Below are positions 1 through 5,268 of a stretch of DNA of 8,402 bases, piece after piece (position 1 is the first letter of the stretch; the number at the start of each line of letters is the position of its first letter). Origin of the DNA: Pseudobdellovibrionaceae bacterium (GTDB taxonomy: Bacteria; Bdellovibrionota; Bdellovibrionia; Bdellovibrionales; Bdellovibrionaceae); the NCBI GenBank assembly GCA_014376325.1, contig JACMRP010000218.1, positions 1 to 8,402 of the forward strand. The letters are read 5' to 3'. The notes under the pieces were generated by a model. It did not search any database. It saw only the letters and a program-made list of their open reading frames with translations, and was not told where the DNA came from. Both the position numbers and the translations under genes were made by a program.

Positions 1-14
1 CTTACAAGTTAAAA

Positions 15-440
15 ATGAGTTTAAAGTTTAAGACCCAAACGCGACTGAAGTTCAGGGACGCCGATCCCGCCCAAATCATGTACTTTGCGAACATTTTTAG
101 CTTGTCCCACGACACCTTCGAGGAGTTCATCGTCGAAGCGGGATACCGCTACGAAGAGTGGTTTAGCGGCGCTCATCACATGATCCCGATTCGCCATGCA
201 GAGGCAGATTATAAGTCACCGCTTATTCCGGGGCAGCTTTACGATATCACGGCCGAAGTCGCAAGTTTTGGCACGACTTCTTTTAAAATGAAGTACACTT
301 TTCAACAGAACGGTAAGCTACACGCCACGGTTCACATGGTTCACTCCGTACTGAATCCGCAAATCAAGGCTAAAATGGCTTTGCCTACATTGATGCTTCA
401 ACGACTGAGCGCTTACCATGAGGTCCCAATTGAAAAATAA
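15..440 (+). CDS. 4HBT-family acyl-CoA thioesterase, candidate DHNA-CoA thioesterase
   Basis: A 141-residue single-domain hot-dog fold thioesterase, expected to hydrolyse an acyl- or aryl-CoA thioester in the cytoplasm. Residues 13-28 (FRDADPAQIMYFANIF) match the active-site loop and helix start of the 4-hydroxybenzoyl-CoA thioesterase family, and D17 sits where the catalytic aspartate of the Pseudomonas enzyme lies. The central long helix (28-42), the 'IPIRHAEADYKSPLIPGQ' strand-turn (57-74) and the beta-strands after it complete the fold at normal family length. The ATG at 15 has no strong ribosome-binding site; in the 14 bases before it a TAA at 10-12 could end an upstream gene, which cannot be verified. 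It overlaps the next gene by 23 bp. The cyanobacterial and plant-type DHNA-CoA thioesterases of menaquinone/phylloquinone synthesis belong to the same family and length class, so with menA, menC and menE nearby a MenI role is possible, but a YbgC-like general thioesterase cannot be excluded. Family sure, substrate unsure. Confidence 0.88.
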   Translation: MSLKFKTQTRLKFRDADPAQIMYFANIFSLSHDTFEEFIVEAGYRYEEWFSGAHHMIPIRHAEADYKSPLIPGQLYDITAEVASFGTTSFKMKYTFQQNGKLHATVHMVHSVLNPQIKAKMALPTLMLQRLSAYHEVPIEK

Positions 441-900
441 AGTAGATTCTGAAACTTCAGTTCCTGGTAAAGAATGGTGGCGCGAAGGCGTTCGTTTTCA
501 GTGCCAGGGTTCCGGAAAATGCTGCACGTCCCACGGTGAATTCGGTTTCGTTTTCATGACGCTGGAAGATCGTAAACGCATGGCTAAAGTTTTAAACATG
601 CGGGTCAGTGAGTTCACGAAAAAACACTGCCAGAAAGCCGGCGGCATCTATCACTTGATTGAAGTCAAAGGCCAACCTGACTGCAAATTTTTAGAAGGCG
701 TCCGCTGCGGGGTTTACGAAGGCCGTCCTACTCAGTGCAGAACTTGGCCTTTCTGGCCAGAAGTGATGTCGCCGAAAGCTTGGAAGAAAGACGTGGTTGA
801 ATTCTGCCCGGGTGTCGGCAAAGGACCATTGATTCCTGCAGAAGAGATCGAAAGAATCTTAAACGAACAAGCAAAGAGCGAAAACGGGTTTGGAACATGA
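418..900 (+). CDS. YkgJ-like zinc/iron-chelating cysteine-cluster protein
   Basis: A 160-residue soluble protein of the YkgJ / 'zinc- or iron-chelating domain' family. Eight cysteines are visible: C29, the pair C35-C36, C71, C89, C97, C107 and C130. The family signature C-x5-CC near the N-terminus, then C-x7-C, the 'RPTQCRTWPF' block (103-112) and a last Cys is complete, so metal or Fe-S binding is likely although the precise role of the family is unknown. The ATG at 418 lies inside the end of the thioesterase gene (23-bp overlap) and lacks a Shine-Dalgarno. An in-frame TTG at 430 is preceded by TGAGG with a 6-base gap and may be the true start, giving a protein 4 residues shorter. The 3' end overlaps the permease gene by an ATGA (897-900), so translational coupling within one operon is expected. 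Confidence 0.87.
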   Translation: MRSQLKNKVDSETSVPGKEWWREGVRFQCQGSGKCCTSHGEFGFVFMTLEDRKRMAKVLNMRVSEFTKKHCQKAGGIYHLIEVKGQPDCKFLEGVRCGVYEGRPTQCRTWPFWPEVMSPKAWKKDVVEFCPGVGKGPLIPAEEIERILNEQAKSENGFGT

Positions 901-1961
901 CGGATTCGCAGAGATGGTTCACGTTAGTCTCGGTTGCCGCGCTCGGATTTTTGGTTTATTTGCTGCAACCAATTTTGATGCCATTTCTAGTTGGATTTTT
1001 ACTCGCGTACTTGGCGACTCCGCTGGTCGAACGTTTGAATCGTTGGAAAGTCCCACGCATCTTCTCGGTATGCATCGTCTTCTTTGGCATTACCTTGGTT
1101 TTTGTTTTAATGATCGGCGGACTTGTTCCGGGCATCAAGAATCAGATCGTGTATTTAAATACTCGCATGCCAGAATTTATTCACTGGGCGAATGCGCAGG
1201 CATTGCCTTGGTTAGAATCGACATTTCAAATTAATTTGCGACATCTAGATATGACGATGCTCACGGACACGCTTGGAAATTCTTGGCAGGAGGCCGGTAC
1301 TATTGCGGGCACCGTACTTTCGCACATTGCTTTATCAGGAATGTCGATCGTCGGTTCGCTTGCTAGCATAGCGCTCATTCCCGTAGTGACTTTTTACTTG
1401 ATGGTCGATTGGCCAAGGCTCATCGGTGGCATGGAGGATTTGTTGCCCCGTCAAATTCAGCCGAAAGTGAACGTGTTGATGAATGAATGCAACGAAGTCG
1501 TCGGCGCCTTCTTCCGTGGGCAATTCTTGGTGATGTTGAGCCTTAGCCTCGTCTATATTGTGGGTTTAAAAATTGTGGGCCTTGAAGTCGCCGTCATCGT
1601 GGGATTGATCGCAGGCCTTGGCAGTATCATTCCCTATTTTGGATTCAGCATCGGAATCGTCATCGCGAGCGTCGCCGCAATATTTCAGTTTCAAGAATTC
1701 TTGCCGGTGGTCTGGGTTTGGACCGTGTTCGGAATCGGTCAGCTGCTAGAAAGTTGGGTCTTAATTCCTTACCTCGTAGGCAATAAAGTGGGTTTGCATC
1801 CGGTCGTCGTGATCTTCGCGATTTTGGCCGGTGGTCAGCTGTTTGGCTTTTTCGGGATGCTTCTGGCGATCCCAGTGGCTGCGGTGATTCTGGTTTTGCT
1901 TCGCCACGTTCGCAAACGCTACATATCAAGCGACCTCTACACACACGAATCGATCAAGTAA
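897..1961 (+). CDS. AI-2E family transporter (PerM/YdiK/TqsA-like permease)
   Basis: A 354-residue inner-membrane protein of the AI-2E (PerM/UPF0118) family, close to the usual 340-370 residues. Hydrophobic segments lie at about 8-42 (a hairpin of two), 54-78, 148-170, 207-228, 229-262, 268-290 and 300-337, with a soluble loop at about 80-140 in between. Family hallmarks are 'PVVTFYLMVDWPRL' (162-175), 'FFRGQF' (205-210), 'GLGSIIPYFGF' (240-250) and the C-terminal 'GQLLESWVLIPYLVGNKVGL' block (281-300) followed by 'HPVVVIFAILAGGQLFGFFG'. Members export small molecules (autoinducer-2 for TqsA) or act as Na+/H+ antiporters; the substrate cannot be told from sequence. It starts at the ATGA that ends the preceding gene and closes this three-gene unit. 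Its stop codon lies only 4 bp before the first element of the padR operator array. Confidence 0.93.
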   Translation: MTDSQRWFTLVSVAALGFLVYLLQPILMPFLVGFLLAYLATPLVERLNRWKVPRIFSVCIVFFGITLVFVLMIGGLVPGIKNQIVYLNTRMPEFIHWANAQALPWLESTFQINLRHLDMTMLTDTLGNSWQEAGTIAGTVLSHIALSGMSIVGSLASIALIPVVTFYLMVDWPRLIGGMEDLLPRQIQPKVNVLMNECNEVVGAFFRGQFLVMLSLSLVYIVGLKIVGLEVAVIVGLIAGLGSIIPYFGFSIGIVIASVAAIFQFQEFLPVVWVWTVFGIGQLLESWVLIPYLVGNKVGLHPVVVIFAILAGGQLFGFFGMLLAIPVAAVILVLLRHVRKRYISSDLYTHESIK

Positions 1962-1977
1962 TTTGTACACTGCATCA

Positions 1978-2006
1978 CAAGGTACTTGACGTTACACAGT
2001 ACCTTG
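1978..2006 (+). repeat. Perfect 9-bp inverted repeat in the padR promoter
   Basis: The arms CAAGGTACT (1978-1986) and AGTACCTTG (1998-2006) are perfect reverse complements separated by 11 bases; the next outer base pair does not match. The dyad contains the central two GTAC cores of the 17-bp array and encloses the -35 box TTGACG. A dimeric winged-helix regulator bound here would block RNA polymerase. No T-run follows the right arm, so it is unlikely to be a terminator for the upstream operon. Confidence 0.7.
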
Positions 2007-2015
2007 CTTTATATA
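1986..2015 (+). promoter_or_regulatory. Predicted sigma70-type padR promoter
   Basis: TTGACG (1986-1991, 5 of 6 to the -35 consensus) is followed after 18 bp by TATATA (2010-2015, 4 of 6 to the -10 consensus); TATAGT at 2012-2017 would be a closer -10 match but with a 20-bp spacer. A transcript would start at about 2022, on the padR ATG itself, so the mRNA would have no leader. This agrees with the absence of a Shine-Dalgarno before that ATG. Confidence 0.5.
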
Positions 2016-2021
2016 GTACCC

Positions 2022-2339
2022 ATGAATCCGCAATTTAAAAAAGGCATCCTCGAACTCTGCGTGCTGACTATGATCAGCCGCAAAGATTATTACGGCTACG
2101 AGCTGGTCGAAGAGATTTCGAAAATCTTAGAAATTTCGGAAGGCACGCTCTACCCGATTCTCCGCCGTTTGACCGATGAAAAATATTTTGAAACTTACTT
2201 GCGGGAGTCTTCCGAAGGCCCCCCTAGGAAATATTACCGAATCACCAAGGTCGGCAAGGAAGCGCAGAAAGACCAAAACAAACAGTGGAACGAATTTAAT
2301 ACGCAAATCGACGCCCTAATCGGCGGGAAAATAAAATGA
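2022..2339 (+). CDS. PadR family transcriptional regulator
   Basis: A 105-residue winged-helix DNA-binding protein of the short PadR subfamily. Residues 4-50 hold the helix-turn-helix ('KGILELCVLTMISRKDYYGYEL', then 'ISEGTLYPILRRL' at 38-50 as the recognition region). Residues 51-76 form the wing with the hallmark 'EGPPRKYYRIT' (65-75). A short C-terminal helix (77-100) should make the dimer. The reading frame stays open back to a TTG at 1986, but that codon is the -35 box of the likely promoter and the extra 12 residues are not family-like, so the ATG at 2022 is chosen. It overlaps the HAAS gene by ATGA (2336-2339). In known PadR-HAAS pairs the membrane HAAS protein is thought to act with PadR in signalling; this PadR probably represses its own operon through the array at 1965-2019. 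Confidence 0.93.
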   Translation: MNPQFKKGILELCVLTMISRKDYYGYELVEEISKILEISEGTLYPILRRLTDEKYFETYLRESSEGPPRKYYRITKVGKEAQKDQNKQWNEFNTQIDALIGGKIK

Positions 2340-2908
2340 ATCAACAAGAATACATGACCAGTCTTAAAAGCGAACTAGCACAGCGAAACGTACCGAATAT
2401 TCAAGATATCGTGGCGGATTACGAAGAGCATTTCACCCATGCATTGAAAAGCGGCAAAAGTGAAGATCAAGTGATTGATAAGCTGGGCGCCCCGGATCTC
2501 ATCGCGAAAGCTTACGAAACGGAATCAAAAATCAATCAAGCAAAAGTCGCTTCGAAAGAGGTTCCGGTCGGACTGGTGCTCGCAAGCCTTGGACGAGTTC
2601 TAATTCTCGCACCGTTCAATTTCATTTTCATGTTCATACCTGCCATCATTATTTTTACCATGATTGCCGCAGGCTGGTCAGTTGCTGGCGGCATCGGTGC
2701 TGCGGGCTTTGCGATGCTGGCGATTGTACCTGCCGCCGCGGCGGTTGCGGGAACTTTTTGGGCATCCGTTGCGGCACTGTTTATGGGATTCGGAACTATC
2801 GGCATGGCCGGAATCGGAGTGTTGATTATGTACTTCGTCACCAAGGGCATCGCGATGGGCGTCGTCAGCTACGTACAGTGGAACCTTAAATTTATTCTTC
2901 AGAAGTAG
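2336..2908 (+). CDS. HAAS domain (DUF1700) integral membrane protein
   Basis: A 190-residue protein with an N-terminal cytoplasmic HAAS/DUF1700 domain at about 1-66, seen in 'DYEEHFTHALKSGKSEDQVI' (28-47) followed by 'KLGAPDLIAKAY' (49-60). The DUF1700 family is recognised by just this acidic YEEHF...GKSE...LGxP..IA pattern. The rest is very hydrophobic and Gly/Ala-rich: membrane segments at about 77-112 (one long or two short), 115-140 and 143-169, then a short amphipathic tail. The start codon overlaps the padR stop, so translation is probably coupled. In PadR-HAAS operons the HAAS domain is proposed to link the membrane state to the PadR repressor; that partnership is known for the family and only inferred here. 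The ligand or stress sensed is unknown. Confidence 0.86.
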   Translation: MNQQEYMTSLKSELAQRNVPNIQDIVADYEEHFTHALKSGKSEDQVIDKLGAPDLIAKAYETESKINQAKVASKEVPVGLVLASLGRVLILAPFNFIFMFIPAIIIFTMIAAGWSVAGGIGAAGFAMLAIVPAAAAVAGTFWASVAALFMGFGTIGMAGIGVLIMYFVTKGIAMGVVSYVQWNLKFILQK

Positions 2909-2910
2909 GA
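2907..2910 (+). promoter_or_regulatory. Ribosome-binding site of the DUF4097 gene
   Basis: AGGA lies 6 bases before the ATG at 2917 and overlaps the last two bases of the HAAS stop codon, which ties translation of the third module gene to the second and fixes its start. Confidence 0.6.
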
Positions 2911-2916
2911 TACGCG

Positions 2917-3717
2917 ATGAAACAAAATACGTTTTTAAAAATATTCTTTGGGCTTTTAGTATTCACGATGGTTTCTTACTCGATCGCGGGTTACAGCATA
3001 AGACGCGCAAAGATCGAAAATCCCGGCGTAGTCTCTACCGTCGCGAAACATTACAATATGCAGTACCAAGATGACGGAAATAATATTTCTTTCACGACCC
3101 TGAACGATCAAGGCAATTACGTAAAATCCCAAAAGACCTGGGATCTGGACGGCGCGCAGACCAAGATCAAAATTGCGACCAAAAGCGCCGACGTCTTTAT
3201 AGAAAAATCTCCGGATGAAAAATTTCATTTTATCGCCGAAGGAATGTTACGAAGCGAAAACTCGCCTCCGGACCTATTTGAAATGAAAGTCGAAAAAAAC
3301 GAAGTCGAGATTAAGGAAACCCGAACTAAAGAAACTAAACTCCACATCCAAGTTCCTAAAAGCGCGCAAGAGTTTAGCTTTAAATCAGTCAGCGGAAATC
3401 TGGAAGCTCATCAGATTGCGGGCAAAGAATTCGAAGTCGCTACGGTTTCAGGCGATGCGCACCTTGCAGAAATTTCGGTGAAAGAACTCGGCATCGTCAC
3501 GGTTTCCGGCGACCTGCAAATAACTTCAAAAATTCCGAGCGATATTCAGATCGGATCCACTTCGGGCAACGTCAAAATCCAAACCGCAGAAGCTGCCCAA
3601 ACAGATATCAAACTAAAAACGGTATCGGGCCAAATCACAAACCCCTTCAAGACCTCATCAAAATCCAATCGCAAAATCGAAGTCACCACCGTCAGCGGCG
3701 CCATCGAAATTCTTTAA
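2917..3717 (+). CDS. DUF4097 ('toastrack') beta-strand repeat protein, membrane anchored
   Basis: A 266-residue protein with an uncleaved-looking N-terminal signal anchor (hydrophobic 7-27, no lipobox cysteine) followed by an all-beta extracytoplasmic or periplasmic domain. The C-terminal half carries six repeats built around a V/T-S-G turn: SVSGN (157-161), TVSGD (176-180), TVSGD (195-199), STSGN (214-218), TVSGQ (235-239) and TVSGA (258-262). The glycines at 160, 179, 198 and 217 are exactly 19 residues apart, then 21 and 23, as expected for successive rungs of a stacked beta structure. This is the DUF4097 hallmark; the domain is called 'toastrack' in work on phage-shock and Lia-type envelope responses. 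It is the last gene of the PadR-HAAS operon, and the likely job is an envelope-facing scaffold or sensor. No enzyme motif is seen. Direction of the domain (cytoplasmic or periplasmic) cannot be settled from sequence alone. Confidence 0.85.
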   Translation: MKQNTFLKIFFGLLVFTMVSYSIAGYSIRRAKIENPGVVSTVAKHYNMQYQDDGNNISFTTLNDQGNYVKSQKTWDLDGAQTKIKIATKSADVFIEKSPDEKFHFIAEGMLRSENSPPDLFEMKVEKNEVEIKETRTKETKLHIQVPKSAQEFSFKSVSGNLEAHQIAGKEFEVATVSGDAHLAEISVKELGIVTVSGDLQITSKIPSDIQIGSTSGNVKIQTAEAAQTDIKLKTVSGQITNPFKTSSKSNRKIEVTTVSGAIEIL

Positions 3718-3722
3718 GGTAC

Positions 3723-3738
3723 GCCCTTCTTTTTGGGC
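3723..3738. terminator. Weak hairpin between convergent genes
   Basis: GCCC (3723-3726) and GGGC (3735-3738) can pair around an 8-base T-rich loop in the 71-bp gap between the DUF4097 gene and the convergent ferredoxin-like gene. The stem is only 4 bp and the T-run is in the loop, so this is a poor intrinsic terminator. Nothing better is visible in 3718-3788; Rho-dependent or overlapping termination is possible. Confidence 0.15.
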
Positions 3739-3788
3739 ATGCAGCGCATCGCAAAAATGAATGCAATACCTTCAATGCAGGCGCGTTT

Positions 3789-4118
3789 CTAAACCGTGCC
3801 GATCAGGAAGTTTAGGATTTGCTGGCGGTCTTCTTCTGGGTGCACCGTCATGGTTTGTTGCTTTTGCTTTGAGGTGTCGACTGGGTTGTAGCTGATTGCT
3901 ACCGTGTTTTTGATGCAAATGTCGAGGCAGCCCGAGTTGATCACGCGGATCTTTTTTCCGTAGCCGCGCTCTTTCATTTCGCCCTTCAGGTATTTTTTTA
4001 GATTTTCAGGGGCGCTGCCGCCCTCTTTCAGTTTGATGCCGTCGAGGGATTTTCCGCATTTTTCGCAGATCATAACGACCGCATCCGACCAAGCCGTTTT
4101 TTGTTTTTCAACTGCCAT
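3789..4118 (-). CDS. Thioredoxin-like [2Fe-2S] ferredoxin domain protein
   Basis: A 109-residue protein resembling the thioredoxin-fold [2Fe-2S] ferredoxins (also found as the NuoE-like domain). The C-terminal half has the typical 'SGCLDIC' turn (62-68), followed by a strand 'TVAISYNPVD' and a terminal helix 'EEDRQQILNFL' (95-105). The four cysteines are C18, C21, C64 and C68. The second pair has the normal C-x3-C spacing, but the first pair is C-x2-C ('CEKCGKS'), whereas thioredoxin-like ferredoxins usually have about 8-12 residues between their first two ligands. Cluster binding is therefore likely but not certain; a zinc site is an alternative. It is the last gene of the men operon, overlapping menE by 11 bp, so it is co-transcribed. 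A redox partner role is inferred only. Confidence 0.72.
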   Translation of the reverse strand: MAVEKQKTAWSDAVVMICEKCGKSLDGIKLKEGGSAPENLKKYLKGEMKERGYGKKIRVINSGCLDICIKNTVAISYNPVDTSKQKQQTMTVHPEEDRQQILNFLIGTV

Positions 4119-5268
4119 ACAGATCTCTTTTCAGTTTCGCCCAGAGGACCTTGCCTAAATCAGAGCGAGGTATCTGATCAATGTACTTCACTTCGCGAAT
4201 TCTTTCAAAGGGCAGAACTTCTCTATTAAAAATATCTCTCAAAAATCCCACGGACGTATCTGGGGAAGGCAAAGCGCAAACCAGGTGGATCTCTGAACCA
4301 AGTCGCTCCGACTTAGCGTCAATCAACACAAATTGCTGACGAGTGCCGCACTTTTCACGTTCTAAAATGCGGTCCCAGATTTCCCGAAGCCGTGCCATCG
4401 AACTGCCTTCACCACCGATTTTGACAAAATCACTTTTTCGTCCCGTAACTCGAACAAAAGAACCCAGTAGCTCAACATGGTCTTCCGAAGTGAACCAGCC
4501 TTCCGCCTTTGGGTCCCAACCGCGAATGCTGCCATCTGCTTGTCTCTGCCCGTAACAAGTCATTAATGAAGTTCCGGCGACTTCGAGGATCTTGTCGGCG
4601 GTCACGCGCCATTCGACGTGATTTAATTTCTTAGGCTGCGGCATGCGCTCGGAAGATAGCAGGCTTTCCAACGTCGCGGTCGCGATTTGCGAGCACGTTT
4701 CTGTCATGCCATAACTTGGAAGCAGCGGCCAGCCCCAGCGGCGAGCCTCTAAATACAAAGCCTCTGTCAGTGCACCGCCGCCGACAATAACCGCACGAAG
4801 ATATTTCGGAGATTTCAATTTAGCCTGAATCAAGTCGAAGATCTGCGTCGGCACCATCGATGCGATAGTTATTTTTTCTGCGAGAATTAATTGATGCGCC
4901 CGTTCCGCATTCCATTTTTCAAAATCAGACACCACCCTGCTGCCAGATAAGCGCGCACGGAATTCTATCCCAAGTCCCCCGACGTGAAATCGCGGTAAAA
5001 CCTGCAACCAAGTGTCGGAACTCGAAACTTGAAGATGTTCATTCACGGATTGGGCCGACGCAAGGAAAGCGGCCTTCGACAGCGCGACCAGTTTATTGCC
5101 GATCGCTGCTTCTGAAGTCGAGCCCGAAGTGCTGAGCCATATATGACCTTGTAACTTCATCTCTGAAGAAACTTTCTGCGCGACCTCTATCAGCGAAGCA
5201 GTTTCTTGTGGGGTAAATCGAGGATTGAGTAATATTTCGTTCTTTAACGCATTTTCAGTTGCGACCAT
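4108..5268 (-). CDS. menE: o-Succinylbenzoate-CoA ligase (compact form)
   Basis: An acyl-adenylate-forming enzyme that activates o-succinylbenzoate with ATP and CoA in menaquinone synthesis. Visible ANL motifs, numbered from the chosen start: P-loop 'TSGSTSEA' (47-54), 'LPRFHVGGLG' (91-100), 'GGGALTEAL' (163-171), 'PSYGMTETCSQIAT' (184-197), a TGD-like 'TSED' (260-263), the hinge 'VTGRKSDFVKIGGEGSS' (274-290) and 'PRSDLGKVLWAKL' (367-379) with catalytic K373. The protein is 386 residues against about 450-490 for E. coli or S. aureus MenE: nearly all of the N-terminal subdomain before the P-loop is absent. The P-loop lacks the usual G-x-P-K end. The frame is open to an ATG at 5391, but the extra 41 residues overlap the conserved MenC C-terminus and are not family-like; the ATG at 5268 has a good ribosome-binding site. 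It overlaps menC by 25 bp and the ferredoxin gene by 11 bp. Confidence 0.88.
   Translation of the reverse strand: MVATENALKNEILLNPRFTPQETASLIEVAQKVSSEMKLQGHIWLSTSGSTSEAAIGNKLVALSKAAFLASAQSVNEHLQVSSSDTWLQVLPRFHVGGLGIEFRARLSGSRVVSDFEKWNAERAHQLILAEKITIASMVPTQIFDLIQAKLKSPKYLRAVIVGGGALTEALYLEARRWGWPLLPSYGMTETCSQIATATLESLLSSERMPQPKKLNHVEWRVTADKILEVAGTSLMTCYGQRQADGSIRGWDPKAEGWFTSEDHVELLGSFVRVTGRKSDFVKIGGEGSSMARLREIWDRILEREKCGTRQQFVLIDAKSERLGSEIHLVCALPSPDTSVGFLRDIFNREVLPFERIREVKYIDQIPRSDLGKVLWAKLKRDLYGS

Larger units (their letters stand above)
1965..2019 (+). promoter_or_regulatory. GTAC operator array with exact 17-bp spacing
   Basis: Four GTAC tetramers begin at 1965, 1982, 1999 and 2016, exactly 17 bp apart. 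The first three 17-bp units also share C at unit position 9, T at 11, A at 13 and A at 15; units 2 and 3 match at 11 of 17 positions. The array runs from 3 bp after the permease stop codon to 2 bp before the padR start codon and covers the proposed padR promoter. PadR regulators are commonly autoregulatory, so this is most likely the binding region of the PadR encoded just downstream. The pattern is seen directly; its function is inferred. Confidence 0.6.

Noticed and set aside
1..14. End of an upstream gene at the TAA at 10-12
   Set aside because: Only three codons are visible, so it cannot be told from chance.
1660..1944. Minus-strand open frame of 94 codons opposite the permease gene
   Set aside because: Arg/Pro/Ser-rich composition typical of an antisense shadow, fully inside a well-supported gene.
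1978..2006. The 9-bp inverted repeat as an intrinsic terminator of the permease operon
   Set aside because: It has an 11-base loop, modest GC content and no following T-run, and it coincides with the padR promoter and the GTAC array.
1986..2021. Upstream extension of padR to the TTG at 1986
   Set aside because: The TTG is part of the -35 box and of the inverted repeat; PadR proteins of this subfamily start close to the N-P-x-F-K-K-G sequence found after the ATG at 2022.
2536..2850. Minus-strand open frame of 104 codons opposite the HAAS gene
   Set aside because: It is an antisense shadow of the Ala/Gly/Ile-rich membrane segments; its low-complexity Ala/Pro/Met composition and lack of a start signal do not support a gene.
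3718..3788. Small RNA or attachment site in the convergent gap, because of the repeated AATGCA
   Set aside because: Two AATGCA copies and a 4-bp hairpin in 71 bp are not enough to support any element.
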